The notes under the pieces are model-generated. The model did no database searches and was not told the origin of the DNA. It worked only from the letters and a program-made list of their open reading frames with translations. A program made the position numbers and the translations under genes. Shown in pieces: positions 25,420 through 32,614 of a stretch of DNA of 64,000 bases. How positions within the stretch are numbered: position 1 is the stretch's first letter; each line of letters starts with the position of its first letter. This DNA comes from Actinomadura rupiterrae (lineage in GTDB: Bacteria; Actinomycetota; Actinomycetes; Streptosporangiales; Streptosporangiaceae): contig NZ_JAMZEA010000018.1 in the NCBI RefSeq assembly GCF_024172125.1, positions 149,734 to 213,733 on the forward strand, read 5' to 3'.

Positions 25420-26718
25420 CTAGGCGGAAGCCTCGGCAGCGGCGCGCGCCGCGTGCGGGAGGGCGTCGACGATCTTGGAGATCGCGGTGTCGTCGTGCGC
25501 GGCCGACAGGAACCACACCTCGTACGCCGAGGGCGGCAGGTAGACGCCTCGGTCGAGCATCGCGTGGAAGAACGCGGCGAAGGCGGCGGTGTCCTGCTTC
25601 TGGGCGCCGTCGAAGTTCTGCACGACCGGGGCGTCCGTGAAGAAGATCGAGAACAGGTTGCTCGCGTGTTGCAGCCGGTGCGGCACGCCCTCCTTGGCCA
25701 GCGCCTCGGACGCCGCCTGCGACACGGCCGCCGCGTTGCGGTCGATCGCCGCGTACACCTCGTCGGTCGCGTTCCGCAGCGTGGCGAGGCCGCCCGCGGT
25801 GGCGAGCGGGTTCCCCGAGAGCGTGCCGGCCTGGTAGACGGGACCGGCCGGGGCGAGGCGGTCCATCACGTCGGCGCGCCCGCCGAAGGCGGCGGCGGGC
25901 AGCCCGCCGCCCATCACCTTGCCGAACGTCATCAGGTCGCCCGCGACGCCCTCCACGCCGTACCAGCCGGAGCGGGACGCGCGGAACCCGGTGAGCACCT
26001 CGTCGATGACCAGCAGCGCGCCGTGCCGCTCGCACAGGCTCTTCAGCAGCGCGTTGAAGCCGCTCGTCGGGGGGACGACGCCCATGTTGCAGGGCACCGC
26101 CTCGGTGATCACGCAGGCGATCTCGCCGCCGAAGTCGGCGAACGCCCGCTCGACGCCGATCACGTCGTTGTAGGGCAGCACGATCGTGTCGGCGGTGGTC
26201 GCGCCGGTCACGCCGGGGGTGTCGGGGAGGCCGAACGTCGCCGCGCCGGACCCGGCGGCGGCGAGCAGCGCGTCCACGTGCCCGTGGTAGCAGCCGGCGA
26301 ACTTCACGACCTTGGAGCGGCCGGTGAACCCGCGCGCCAGCCGGAGCGCGGACATGGTCGCCTCGGTGCCGGAGTTCACCAGCCGGACGCGGTCCACCGG
26401 CGCCCGCGCGACGATCTCCTCGGCCAGCTCGACCTCGCCCTGCGACGGCGCGCCGTAGGACGTGCCGCGCTCGGCCGCCTTCGCCACCGCCTCCACGACC
26501 GCCGGGTGCGCGTGCCCGAGGATCATCGGCCCCCACGAGCAGACGAGGTCGACGTACTCGTTCCCGTCCGCGTCGGTGAGGTAGGGCCCGCGCGCCGACG
26601 CGATGAACCGGGGGGTTCCGCCCACCGCCCTGAACGCTCTCACCGGCGAGTTCACGCCGCCGGGGATGACCCGTCCGGCCCGTTCGAACAACTCCTGGGA
26701 CTTGTCTGCATCGGTCAC
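25420..26718 (-). CDS. hemL: Glutamate-1-semialdehyde 2,1-aminomutase (HemL)
   Basis: PLP enzyme converting glutamate-1-semialdehyde to 5-aminolevulinate, the second step of the C5 haem route begun by HemA (36-37 kb here). It is 432 aa. Signatures are GGVNSPVRAF near residue 22, CSWGPMILGHAHP, NSGTEATMSALRLAR near 118, the DEVLTGFR site near 245, and TFGKVMGGGLP with the PLP lysine near 268. I used GTG at 26718; a TTG 12 bp upstream is the alternative. It is divergent from the pseudokinase gene and separated from the other hem genes by about 6 kb. Confidence 0.95.
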   Translation of the reverse strand: MTDADKSQELFERAGRVIPGGVNSPVRAFRAVGGTPRFIASARGPYLTDADGNEYVDLVCSWGPMILGHAHPAVVEAVAKAAERGTSYGAPSQGEVELAEEIVARAPVDRVRLVNSGTEATMSALRLARGFTGRSKVVKFAGCYHGHVDALLAAAGSGAATFGLPDTPGVTGATTADTIVLPYNDVIGVERAFADFGGEIACVITEAVPCNMGVVPPTSGFNALLKSLCERHGALLVIDEVLTGFRASRSGWYGVEGVAGDLMTFGKVMGGGLPAAAFGGRADVMDRLAPAGPVYQAGTLSGNPLATAGGLATLRNATDEVYAAIDRNAAAVSQAASEALAKEGVPHRLQHASNLFSIFFTDAPVVQNFDGAQKQDTAAFAAFFHAMLDRGVYLPPSAYEVWFLSAAHDDTAISKIVDALPHAARAAAEASA

Positions 26719-26896
26719 CCCACCAGTCAACCAGTTGCAGTTCGGTGACGCGTCTTGACCTCGCCTGGTACCGGCCGATATTCCAGCAAAGGCGTCGTCT
26801 GCCCCTTGCGGACAGGCGAGAATGCTTCAGGCGGGATGTCGGTGCCGCGAGCGGCGGCACCCCCGGTCTCACAACCGGCGCCGCCGGATCGGAGGG

Positions 26897-28594
26897 ATGG
26901 CTCACACCGTGGTCGACGGCTGGACGGTTCCGGGATTCACCCACGAGCGGGACCTTGGCGGCGGCTCCGCGGGGCGCGTGGTGCTCGCCGTGGACGACAT
27001 GACGCAGACCAAGGTCGCCGTGCGGTACCTCGACAGGCGCCTGGAGTCCGACGAGGCGCTGCTGTCGCGGTACCGGATGGTCGCGCGCAGGCTGTCCCAA
27101 CTGGAGGATCCGAACGTCGTCGACCTCTACGACTTCGTCGAGAACCCCTCCCCGAGCGGCGGCACGGCGATCGTGATGGAACGCGCCGAGGGGGTCTCGC
27201 TGCGCCGCATCCTCGCCGCGCGCGGCCCCTCCGGCCCGCTGGCGGCCCTCTCGGCGCTCGGCGGCGTCCTGCTGGGCCTGGCGGCCGGGCAGACCCGCGA
27301 GGTCGTGCACGGCGCGCTGCGGCCCTCCAACGTGATGGTCACGCCGGACGGCGAGGCCCGCCTCACCGACTTCGGCCTGGGTTTCGGTCCGACCGCCGGG
27401 CCCGCCTACGCCGCGCCCGAGCTGTGGGAGGACGCGCCGCCGTCGGTCGCGTCCGACCTGTACGCCGCCGCCGCGATCTTCTTCGAGTGCCTGACCGGAC
27501 GGCCGCCGTTCAGCGCCCGCAGCAATTCCGGCTGGGCCAAGGCGCACCGCGAGACGCCCGTCCCGGTCGACCAGGTCCCGGGTCCGCTGCGGGACGTCCT
27601 GGCGCACGGCCTCGCCAAGGAGCCGGAGAAGCGCCCGGCCTCGGCGGCCGACTTCGCCGCCGAGCTGGAGGAGGCGGCAGTCGCGGCGTACGGGCCGTCC
27701 TGGGAGGCGCAGGGCCGCGGCCGGCTGGCCGAGCTGGTCAAGGAGACCGCCGACGTCCCCGAGCCGAGCCCGGCCCGGATCCGCATCACCGGCCAGAACC
27801 GGGTGTCCGCGCCGTCCGGCGGGGGCGGCGGCGGACGCCGCTGGGCCGTGATCGCCGCGGTCGCCGTGGTCCTCGCCGGAGGCGGAGGCGCCGCCTACTA
27901 CTTCACCGGCGGCAAGAAGGACACCGCCGACCCGCCGCACCCGTCCCAGGAGGCCCGGACCACGGCCCCCTCGACGCCGCCCGCGCCGCAGGGCCCGGGC
28001 GCGACGCTGGCCGCCCAGATCCGGGACGCCACGAACCGCTCGCCCTCCGCGTCGTTCTCGTTCCGCCGGACGGGCCCGGGCGTCAACGTCACCGCGCACG
28101 GCACGTTCACGCTCGTCCAGGGCGGCGAGCCGTCCTACATGATGCAGCTCGCCGGGACGGGCGACACCAAGAAGCCCGGCCGGACGGTAGTGATCGGCGA
28201 CAACGCCTACGTGCGCGCGGGCAAGGGCTGGCGCCTCGCTCCGGTGTCGACCAAGGGCTACCCGCTGCTGGCGGAGCAGATCCGCTCCGCGGGCTCTGTA
28301 CCGGCCCTGACGGCCCTGCTGGAGAACTCCACGAAGCTCCAGCACGCCGGGGCCGTCTACCAGGGGACGGCCGCGCTGGGCGCCCTCGGGCAGCAACCCG
28401 GCTTCGGGAGCCTCTACGCCGACCTGGCACGTGCCACAGGCGCGCAGGAGGTCACGTTCTTCCTGCGCCTGGACAAGGCCAACCGGCCCGTCCAGCTGAA
28501 GCTGCGCGCGGGCGCTAAGCCGCACTGGCTGCTGACGTCCTACGGCGACTGGGCGCGCAAGCCCCCGATCGCCGCCCCGAAGCCGACCGCCTGA
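26897..28594 (+). CDS. Kinase-like receptor lacking catalytic residues (pseudokinase) with outer lipoprotein-like domain
   Basis: 565 aa. The N-terminal 270 residues are a Hanks kinase fold: DLGGGSAGRVV loop, DFGLGFG, PAYAAPELW, SDLYAAAAIFFE. However, the VAIK lysine is Arg (VAVRYLD) and HRD is HGA (VVHGALRPSN), so the phosphotransfer Lys and Asp are gone. One membrane helix at about 315-337 is followed by a Pro/Thr spacer. An outer domain of about 200 residues (SFSFRRTGPGVNVTAHGTF) resembles the LppX/LprG sensor fold. The signal peptidase gene follows 7 bp later, so it probably belongs to the peptide locus. The start could also be GTG at 26909. Confidence 0.83.
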   Translation: MAHTVVDGWTVPGFTHERDLGGGSAGRVVLAVDDMTQTKVAVRYLDRRLESDEALLSRYRMVARRLSQLEDPNVVDLYDFVENPSPSGGTAIVMERAEGVSLRRILAARGPSGPLAALSALGGVLLGLAAGQTREVVHGALRPSNVMVTPDGEARLTDFGLGFGPTAGPAYAAPELWEDAPPSVASDLYAAAAIFFECLTGRPPFSARSNSGWAKAHRETPVPVDQVPGPLRDVLAHGLAKEPEKRPASAADFAAELEEAAVAAYGPSWEAQGRGRLAELVKETADVPEPSPARIRITGQNRVSAPSGGGGGGRRWAVIAAVAVVLAGGGGAAYYFTGGKKDTADPPHPSQEARTTAPSTPPAPQGPGATLAAQIRDATNRSPSASFSFRRTGPGVNVTAHGTFTLVQGGEPSYMMQLAGTGDTKKPGRTVVIGDNAYVRAGKGWRLAPVSTKGYPLLAEQIRSAGSVPALTALLENSTKLQHAGAVYQGTAALGALGQQPGFGSLYADLARATGAQEVTFFLRLDKANRPVQLKLRAGAKPHWLLTSYGDWARKPPIAAPKPTA

Positions 28595-28601
28595 CCGTCC
28601 G

Positions 28602-29174
28602 ATGAGAAGCGTCCTGATGAGACGGACGTCGCTGTTGCGCGCGCGACGGACGTCGCTCGCGTGCGCGCGCGGGGCGACGTCGGCACACGCGCAGCGGACG
28701 TCGCCGCCGGGCACGCGGCGCACGGCGCTGGCGTGCGCGCTCGGCGCGGTCGCGCTCACCGCCGGGCTCGCCGCGCGGGCGGCCCGGCGGCGGCTGGTCG
28801 TGGTCACGGTCGAGGGGCGCAGCATGGCCCCGACCTTCCAGGACGGCGACCGCGTGCTGGTCCGCCGCCGCACCCTCGCGGACGTCCGGAACGGCGACAT
28901 CGTCGTCCTGGAGCCGCCGTCCACGGGCGAGTACCTCGCCGCCCCGCCGCCGGGCGCGGATGGTCCCGCCCGGACGATCTGGAACGTCAAGCGCGTCGCC
29001 GCCCTCCCTGGCGACCCCATACCGGACGGCGTTCCGGCCGATGCTGGAACGGTCCCGCCCGGGCGGCTGGCGGTGTTCGGGGACAACCCGGACAGCATCG
29101 ACTCGCGGCAGCGCGGCCTGTACTCCGGCGAGCGGCTGCTCGGCGTCGTCCTGCGACGCCTGGGCGGCGGCTGA
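28602..29174 (+). CDS. S26-family signal peptidase
   Basis: 190 aa. Catalytic Ser is in GRSMAPTFQDGDRVLV near residue 76 and the general-base Lys in WNVKRVAALPGD near 130. The third signature is GDNPDSIDSRQRG near 167. One N-terminal membrane helix (about 45-60) follows an Arg-rich, internally repetitive start (RRTSLLRARRTSLACARG). The true start may be the ATG at 28617. It is tightly coupled to the pseudokinase gene and lies just ahead of two peptide genes carrying an AKA motif, so a dedicated leader-processing role is inferred. A role as a general housekeeping SPase is less likely in this context. Confidence 0.85.
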   Translation: MRSVLMRRTSLLRARRTSLACARGATSAHAQRTSPPGTRRTALACALGAVALTAGLAARAARRRLVVVTVEGRSMAPTFQDGDRVLVRRRTLADVRNGDIVVLEPPSTGEYLAAPPPGADGPARTIWNVKRVAALPGDPIPDGVPADAGTVPPGRLAVFGDNPDSIDSRQRGLYSGERLLGVVLRRLGGG

Positions 29175-29204
29175 GCGACGGCCTGCTGAGCGGCGACCCG
29201 GGCT

Positions 29205-29220
29205 GCGGCCCGCAGGCCGC
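29205..29220 (+). terminator. Hairpin after the signal peptidase gene
   Basis: GCGGCC CGCA GGCCGC, a perfect 6-bp stem 31 bp past the stop, without a T-run. It may partly separate the receptor/peptidase unit from the peptide genes. Confidence 0.4.
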
Positions 29221-29299
29221 CTGAGAGCGGCCAAACCGGCAACTGTCACCAAGATCCACTCGCCGCTGATCGCAGAAGTCACAACGCGGAACCGGCCTC

Positions 29300-29327
29300 T
29301 TGAGCCCTTGATCGCCGCCGGTTAGCT
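29300..29327 (+). promoter_or_regulatory. Candidate promoter for the peptide genes
   Basis: TTGAGC, a 16-bp spacer, and TTAGCT, about 98 bp upstream of the first peptide start, in a 250-bp gene-free region. A weak sigma-70-type match; transcription start unknown. Confidence 0.4.
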
Positions 29328-29425
29328 TCTGGGCAAGCGAGCGCTGGGCGGGTTCCGGAACCGCGTGCGAAGCGCTCGACCAGTCCCGCGCCCGGAGCGA
29401 TCCGGCGTCTATGGAGGTGTTCTCC

Positions 29426-29566
29426 ATGGTCCGTGCCCTCACCCGACTGAGCGACCGCATGCTGGACAGGGTCCTGCCGTCCACCAAGGCCAAGGCCGAG
29501 GCCTGCTGGTGGACCTCGACCGGCATGCACTGCTGCATCTACGCCGGTCACACCTACTGCACCTGA
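29426..29566 (+). CDS. Cysteine-rich precursor peptide 1 (candidate RiPP/bacteriocin)
   Basis: 46 aa. A perfect GGAGGTG ribosome site lies 7 nt before the ATG. Residues 1-24 form an Arg-rich amphipathic leader (MVRALTRLSDRMLDRVLPST then KAKA). Residues 25-46 form the core with four cysteines at 27, 36, 37 and 45 (ACWWTSTG, CCIYAGHTYC). The AKA at 22-24 matches the small-x-small rule of signal peptidases, though there is no hydrophobic core. It is 72% identical (33/46) to peptide 2. No modification enzyme is adjacent, so the simplest product is a two-disulfide peptide exported by the ABC protein downstream. I know no described family with this core. Confidence 0.8.
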   Translation: MVRALTRLSDRMLDRVLPSTKAKAEACWWTSTGMHCCIYAGHTYCT

Positions 29567-29624
29567 TCAGGCACCTCACCCACCTGATCAAGCACCGCGC
29601 CCGGTCGGCATCGCGCCCGACCGG
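29564..29624 (+). repeat. Two inverted repeats between the peptide genes
   Basis: TGATCAGG (29564-29571) pairs with CCTGATCA (29583-29590) and begins on the peptide 1 stop codon. CCGGTCGG (29601-29608) pairs with CCGACCGG (29617-29624). Both stems are perfect 8-mers. They may act as partial terminator or mRNA-processing hairpins that set peptide 1 above downstream genes. Confidence 0.75.
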
Positions 29625-29671
29625 AGACCTCACCCGATCGACCAACCCCCCTGCACCGGAGGTGCCTTTCC

Positions 29672-29815
29672 ATGGTCCGTTCCCTCACACGCCTCAGCGA
29701 CCGCGTGCTCGACCGGCTCCTGCCGTCCACCTCGGCCAAGGCCGACACCTGCTGGCGGTCGACGACCGGCGCCTGGTGCTGCATCGTCGCCGGCCACACC
29801 TACTGCCGCTTCTGA
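29672..29815 (+). CDS. Cysteine-rich precursor peptide 2 (candidate RiPP/bacteriocin)
   Basis: 47 aa, again with GGAGGTG 7 nt before ATG. The leader MVRSLTRLSDRVLDRLLPST is followed by SAKA and a core starting at residue 25 (DTCWRSTTGAWCC, then IVAGHTYCRF). Cysteines are at exactly the same positions as in peptide 1 (27, 36, 37, 45). The substitutions concentrate in the core between Cys27 and Cys36, as expected for paired peptides under diversifying change. It ends 80 bp before the ABC exporter start, with no terminator-like T-run between. Confidence 0.8.
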   Translation: MVRSLTRLSDRVLDRLLPSTSAKADTCWRSTTGAWCCIVAGHTYCRF

Positions 29816-29895
29816 CACCGCCGCTTCTCACGCGGCGTCCGAAGCCGTACGCGAACCGCCGCTGACGCGGCCGTGACATGAAGGGAGCGACGCTC

Positions 29896-31734
29896 GTGAC
29901 CCCGTCGCCGGTGACCGTGCCGCTGCGGCGGCGGCTCGCGAGCGTCGCCTTCCTGACGTGGCGGGCGGATCCGCGCGCCACGCCGGTGGCCGTCGCGCTC
30001 GCGGTGCTGGCGGGCCTCGCTCCGGTCGCGACCGCGTGGCTGACCAAGCTCGTCCTGGACGCGCTGTCCGCGGGCGAGGGCCGCTCCACGCTGCTCCCCC
30101 TGGCCGCCGGGCTCGCCGCGTGCGGGTTGTCGATGACGGCCCTGCCGCACGCGTCCACCTACGTCCAGAAGCAGCTGAAGCGGTCCGTCCGGGCGCTGGC
30201 GTCGGACCGGCTGTTCCGCGCCGTGAACGCCGACGCGGGCCTGCGCCGATTCGAGAGCCCCGGGTTCCAGGACACGCTCCGCCTGGCCCGCGAGTCCAGC
30301 GAGAACGCCCCGGAGCGGCTGGTCTCCGGCGCGCTCGCGATCGCGCAGTCGGCGCTGCTGCTGTCCGGGTTCGTCGGGACGCTGCTGGTGGTCAACCCCT
30401 GGCTGGTCGCGGTGATCTTCCTGGCCGCGCTGCCGTCCGCGTGGATCCAGCTCGGGCTGAGCCGCGAGCGCGCCCGCACGATGTGGGGCATCAGCCCCGG
30501 GCTGCGCCGCCAGATCTTCTACGGCGAGCTGCTGACCAGGCCGGAGGCCGCCAAGGAGGTGCGGCTGTTCGGGCTCGGCGGCTTCTTCCGCGGCCGGATG
30601 CTGGGCGAGCTGCGCGCCACCGACGCCGCCGAGCGCCGCGTGGACGTCGCGACGCTGCGCCGCCAGGGGCTGCTGGCCCTGCTCGGCGGCGCGGTCGCGG
30701 CCGGCGGGCTCGTGTGGGCGGTGCTGGCCGCCGCCTCGCACCGGATCTCGCCCGGCGACGTGACGATGTTCGTCGCGGCCGTCGCCGGGGTGCAGACCGC
30801 GCTCGCGCAGATCGTGGACCGCTGGGCGGACGCCCACCAGGCGCTCCTGCTGTTCGGGCACTTCGTGACCATCACCGAGGCCGAGCCGGACCTGCCCGTC
30901 CGCGCGGACCCGCGTCCCGTCCCGGAGATGCGGCGCGGCGTCGAGCTGCGGGACGTGTGGTTCCGCTACGCCGAGGACCAGCCGTGGGTGCTGCGCGGGA
31001 TCGACCTGGTCGTCCCGCACGGGAAGAGCCTGGCGCTGGTCGGCGTGAACGGCGCGGGCAAGAGCACCCTCGTCCGGCTGCTCTGCCGCCTCTACGACCC
31101 CGACCGCGGCTCCCTCACCTGGGACGGCACGGACCTGCGCGATCTCGACCCCGCCGAGCTGCGCGACCGCGTAGGCGTCGTCTTCCAGGACTTCATGGAG
31201 TACGACCTGACGGCGTCCGAGAACATCATGCTCGGCGACCTCGCCGCACAGGACGATCCGGAGCGGATCCAGGCCGCCGCGCGCCGCGCCGGCGTCCACG
31301 AGGCTCTCAGCGACCTTCCCCAGGGCTACGACACGATGCTGAGCAAGATCTTCGCCGGGAGCGGCGACGCGTCCGGTGCGGCGCTCTCGGGCGGGCAGTG
31401 GCAGCGGCTCGCGCTGGCCCGCGCGCTGCTGCGGGACGACCGGGACCTGCTGCTGCTCGACGAGCCCAGCTCCGGCCTGGACGCCGAGGCCGAGCACGCC
31501 GTGCACGCGTCGCTGCGCGCGCACCGGGCGGGCCGGACGAGCGTGCTGATCTCGCACCGCCTCGGCGCGGTGCGCGAGGCCGACCTCATCGTCGTCCTGG
31601 CGGACGGGCGGATCGCCGAGCGCGGCACGCACGACGAGCTGATGGCGCTGGACGGCGAGTACGCGCGCCTGTTCACCCTCCAGGCGAGCGGCTACGTCTC
31701 AGGAACCGACCACGCGGCCGCGGCGGGCCGGTGA
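29896..31734 (+). CDS. ABC exporter (fused permease-ATPase) of the peptide locus
   Basis: 612 aa. Residues 1-320 are the six-helix ABC exporter membrane domain, and about 340-600 the ATPase. The ATPase has Walker A GVNGAGKST, Q-loop VFQDFMEYDL, signature ALSGGQWQRLALARAL, Walker B LLLLDEPSSGLD and the H-loop SHRLG. There is no N-terminal C39 peptidase domain, so leader removal needs another protease, for which the S26 enzyme is the candidate. I used GTG at 29896, which has AAGGGAG 9 nt upstream. An ATG at 29878 would include the ribosome site itself. Role as peptide exporter is inferred from context. Confidence 0.88.
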   Translation: MTPSPVTVPLRRRLASVAFLTWRADPRATPVAVALAVLAGLAPVATAWLTKLVLDALSAGEGRSTLLPLAAGLAACGLSMTALPHASTYVQKQLKRSVRALASDRLFRAVNADAGLRRFESPGFQDTLRLARESSENAPERLVSGALAIAQSALLLSGFVGTLLVVNPWLVAVIFLAALPSAWIQLGLSRERARTMWGISPGLRRQIFYGELLTRPEAAKEVRLFGLGGFFRGRMLGELRATDAAERRVDVATLRRQGLLALLGGAVAAGGLVWAVLAAASHRISPGDVTMFVAAVAGVQTALAQIVDRWADAHQALLLFGHFVTITEAEPDLPVRADPRPVPEMRRGVELRDVWFRYAEDQPWVLRGIDLVVPHGKSLALVGVNGAGKSTLVRLLCRLYDPDRGSLTWDGTDLRDLDPAELRDRVGVVFQDFMEYDLTASENIMLGDLAAQDDPERIQAAARRAGVHEALSDLPQGYDTMLSKIFAGSGDASGAALSGGQWQRLALARALLRDDRDLLLLDEPSSGLDAEAEHAVHASLRAHRAGRTSVLISHRLGAVREADLIVVLADGRIAERGTHDELMALDGEYARLFTLQASGYVSGTDHAAAAGR

Positions 31735-31766
31735 GGCGGCGGCCAGGCAGGTGAGGCGGTAGGCCG
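31727..31766. repeat. Two 20-bp repeats over the ABC exporter stop codon
   Basis: GGCCGGTGAGGCGGCGGCCA and GGCAGGTGAGGCGGTAGGCC are adjacent 20-bp copies (31727 and 31747). The first contains the TGA. Confidence 0.85.
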
Positions 31767-31779
31767 CTGCGGCGGGCGG

Positions 31780-32445
31780 CTAGAGGGTCTCGCAGGCGTC
31801 GGCGAGGACTTCGAGGAGGCGCAGGGGGTCGGGGAGCGGGGCGTTCTCGGGCGGCCGGATCCAGCCGACCGTCCGGCCATAGGTAAGGACGGACTGCGGC
31901 GCGACCACGTAGCTGTCGCGGCAGTGCCAGCGCATGCCGGGCGTCTCGGTGACGGTCTCGGGCGAGCAGTCGAGGTGGCAGGACCACCATTCGTCCTCGT
32001 CCACGGGGGCGCCTCGGGTGGCGACGAAGAACAGGTAGCGCTCGTCGGCGACGCTGGCGACCGGGCCGACCGCGAGGCCCTCGGCCTCAAGCCGGGCCAG
32101 GGCCTTCGCCCCCGCCTCGGACGGGACGTCGAAGACGTCGAAGACGCGCCCGGTCGGAAGGATGATGTTGGCGTCGGGCCGCTCGGTCCACCACCGGTCG
32201 ATCACGGCGGGGTCGACGCTGGCCTGGATGGCCCACGTGGCGGCGACGGGATGGGCGGCCGGGTCGGGACAGCCGACGCGGTCGCAGGAGCAGGCGCGGT
32301 CGCGGCCCACATGGGCGCCGGGTACGCAGGGCCAGCCGAGGGCGGCGTACGCGTGCGCCGCCTCCTTCATGGGGCGCGGCCGTTCGCGGGTCCGTTTGCT
32401 CCTGCCGCCCGAGACCGCAAGCACGATGACGCCCCCCATCACCAC
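31780..32445 (-). CDS. Small prim-pol domain protein (bifunctional DNA primase/polymerase N-terminal type)
   Basis: 221 aa. The core starts near residue 26 (MKEAAHAYAALGWPCVPGAH). It has a cysteine/histidine cluster CSCDRVGCPDPAAHP, then VDPAVIDRWWTERPDANIIL and GRVFDVFDVP, the catalytic-acid region of archaeal-eukaryotic-like primase/polymerase domains. No helicase part is attached. Stand-alone copies are frequent in actinomycete chromosomes and of unknown role. The start is uncertain (GTG 32445, or ATG 32370 at the domain edge). It is convergent with the ABC exporter, and no plasmid or phage genes accompany it. Confidence 0.72.
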   Translation of the reverse strand: MVMGGVIVLAVSGGRSKRTRERPRPMKEAAHAYAALGWPCVPGAHVGRDRACSCDRVGCPDPAAHPVAATWAIQASVDPAVIDRWWTERPDANIILPTGRVFDVFDVPSEAGAKALARLEAEGLAVGPVASVADERYLFFVATRGAPVDEDEWWSCHLDCSPETVTETPGMRWHCRDSYVVAPQSVLTYGRTVGWIRPPENAPLPDPLRLLEVLADACETL

Positions 32446-32555
32446 GGGACCGGATCACCGGCCCCATCCGGCTCTCTTGATAGTCGATGATGCCGGTCGG
32501 GGGATCGCGCGGACACGGCAACCCCCCGGAAACGGTCCCAAGTGACTAGGAGGAA

Positions 32556-32577
32556 GTGATCCCCGGCAATTGATCAC
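32556..32577. repeat. Inverted repeat between prim-pol gene and hemB
   Basis: GTGATC and GATCAC separated by 10 nt, in the gap upstream of the prim-pol gene and downstream of hemB. Possible operator for the prim-pol gene or part of a hemB 3' structure. A further GGCCGG / CCGGCC stem lies at 32587-32610. Confidence 0.4.
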
Positions 32578-32614
32578 CTACCTCGCGGCCGGTTCCGGCC
32601 CCCGCCGGCCGGGC

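Noticed and set aside
25340..29242. A 1300-codon open frame on the minus strand across hemL, the pseudokinase and the signal peptidase genes
   Set aside because: It is Arg/Ala/Gly-rich, matches no fold, and mirrors well-supported genes (HemL, pseudokinase, S26 peptidase). Long shadow frames are expected at this GC content.
26897..31734. Class I-IV lanthipeptide or sactipeptide cluster
   Set aside because: No LanB/C/M/KC/L, radical-SAM, YcaO or flavoprotein decarboxylase is encoded within several kb on either side, so a modified-thioether product is not supported.
32551..32570. AGGAGGA followed by GTG and a five-codon frame on the plus strand
   Set aside because: The spacing between ribosome site and GTG is about 1 nt and the frame ends at once. 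More likely chance or part of an inverted repeat.
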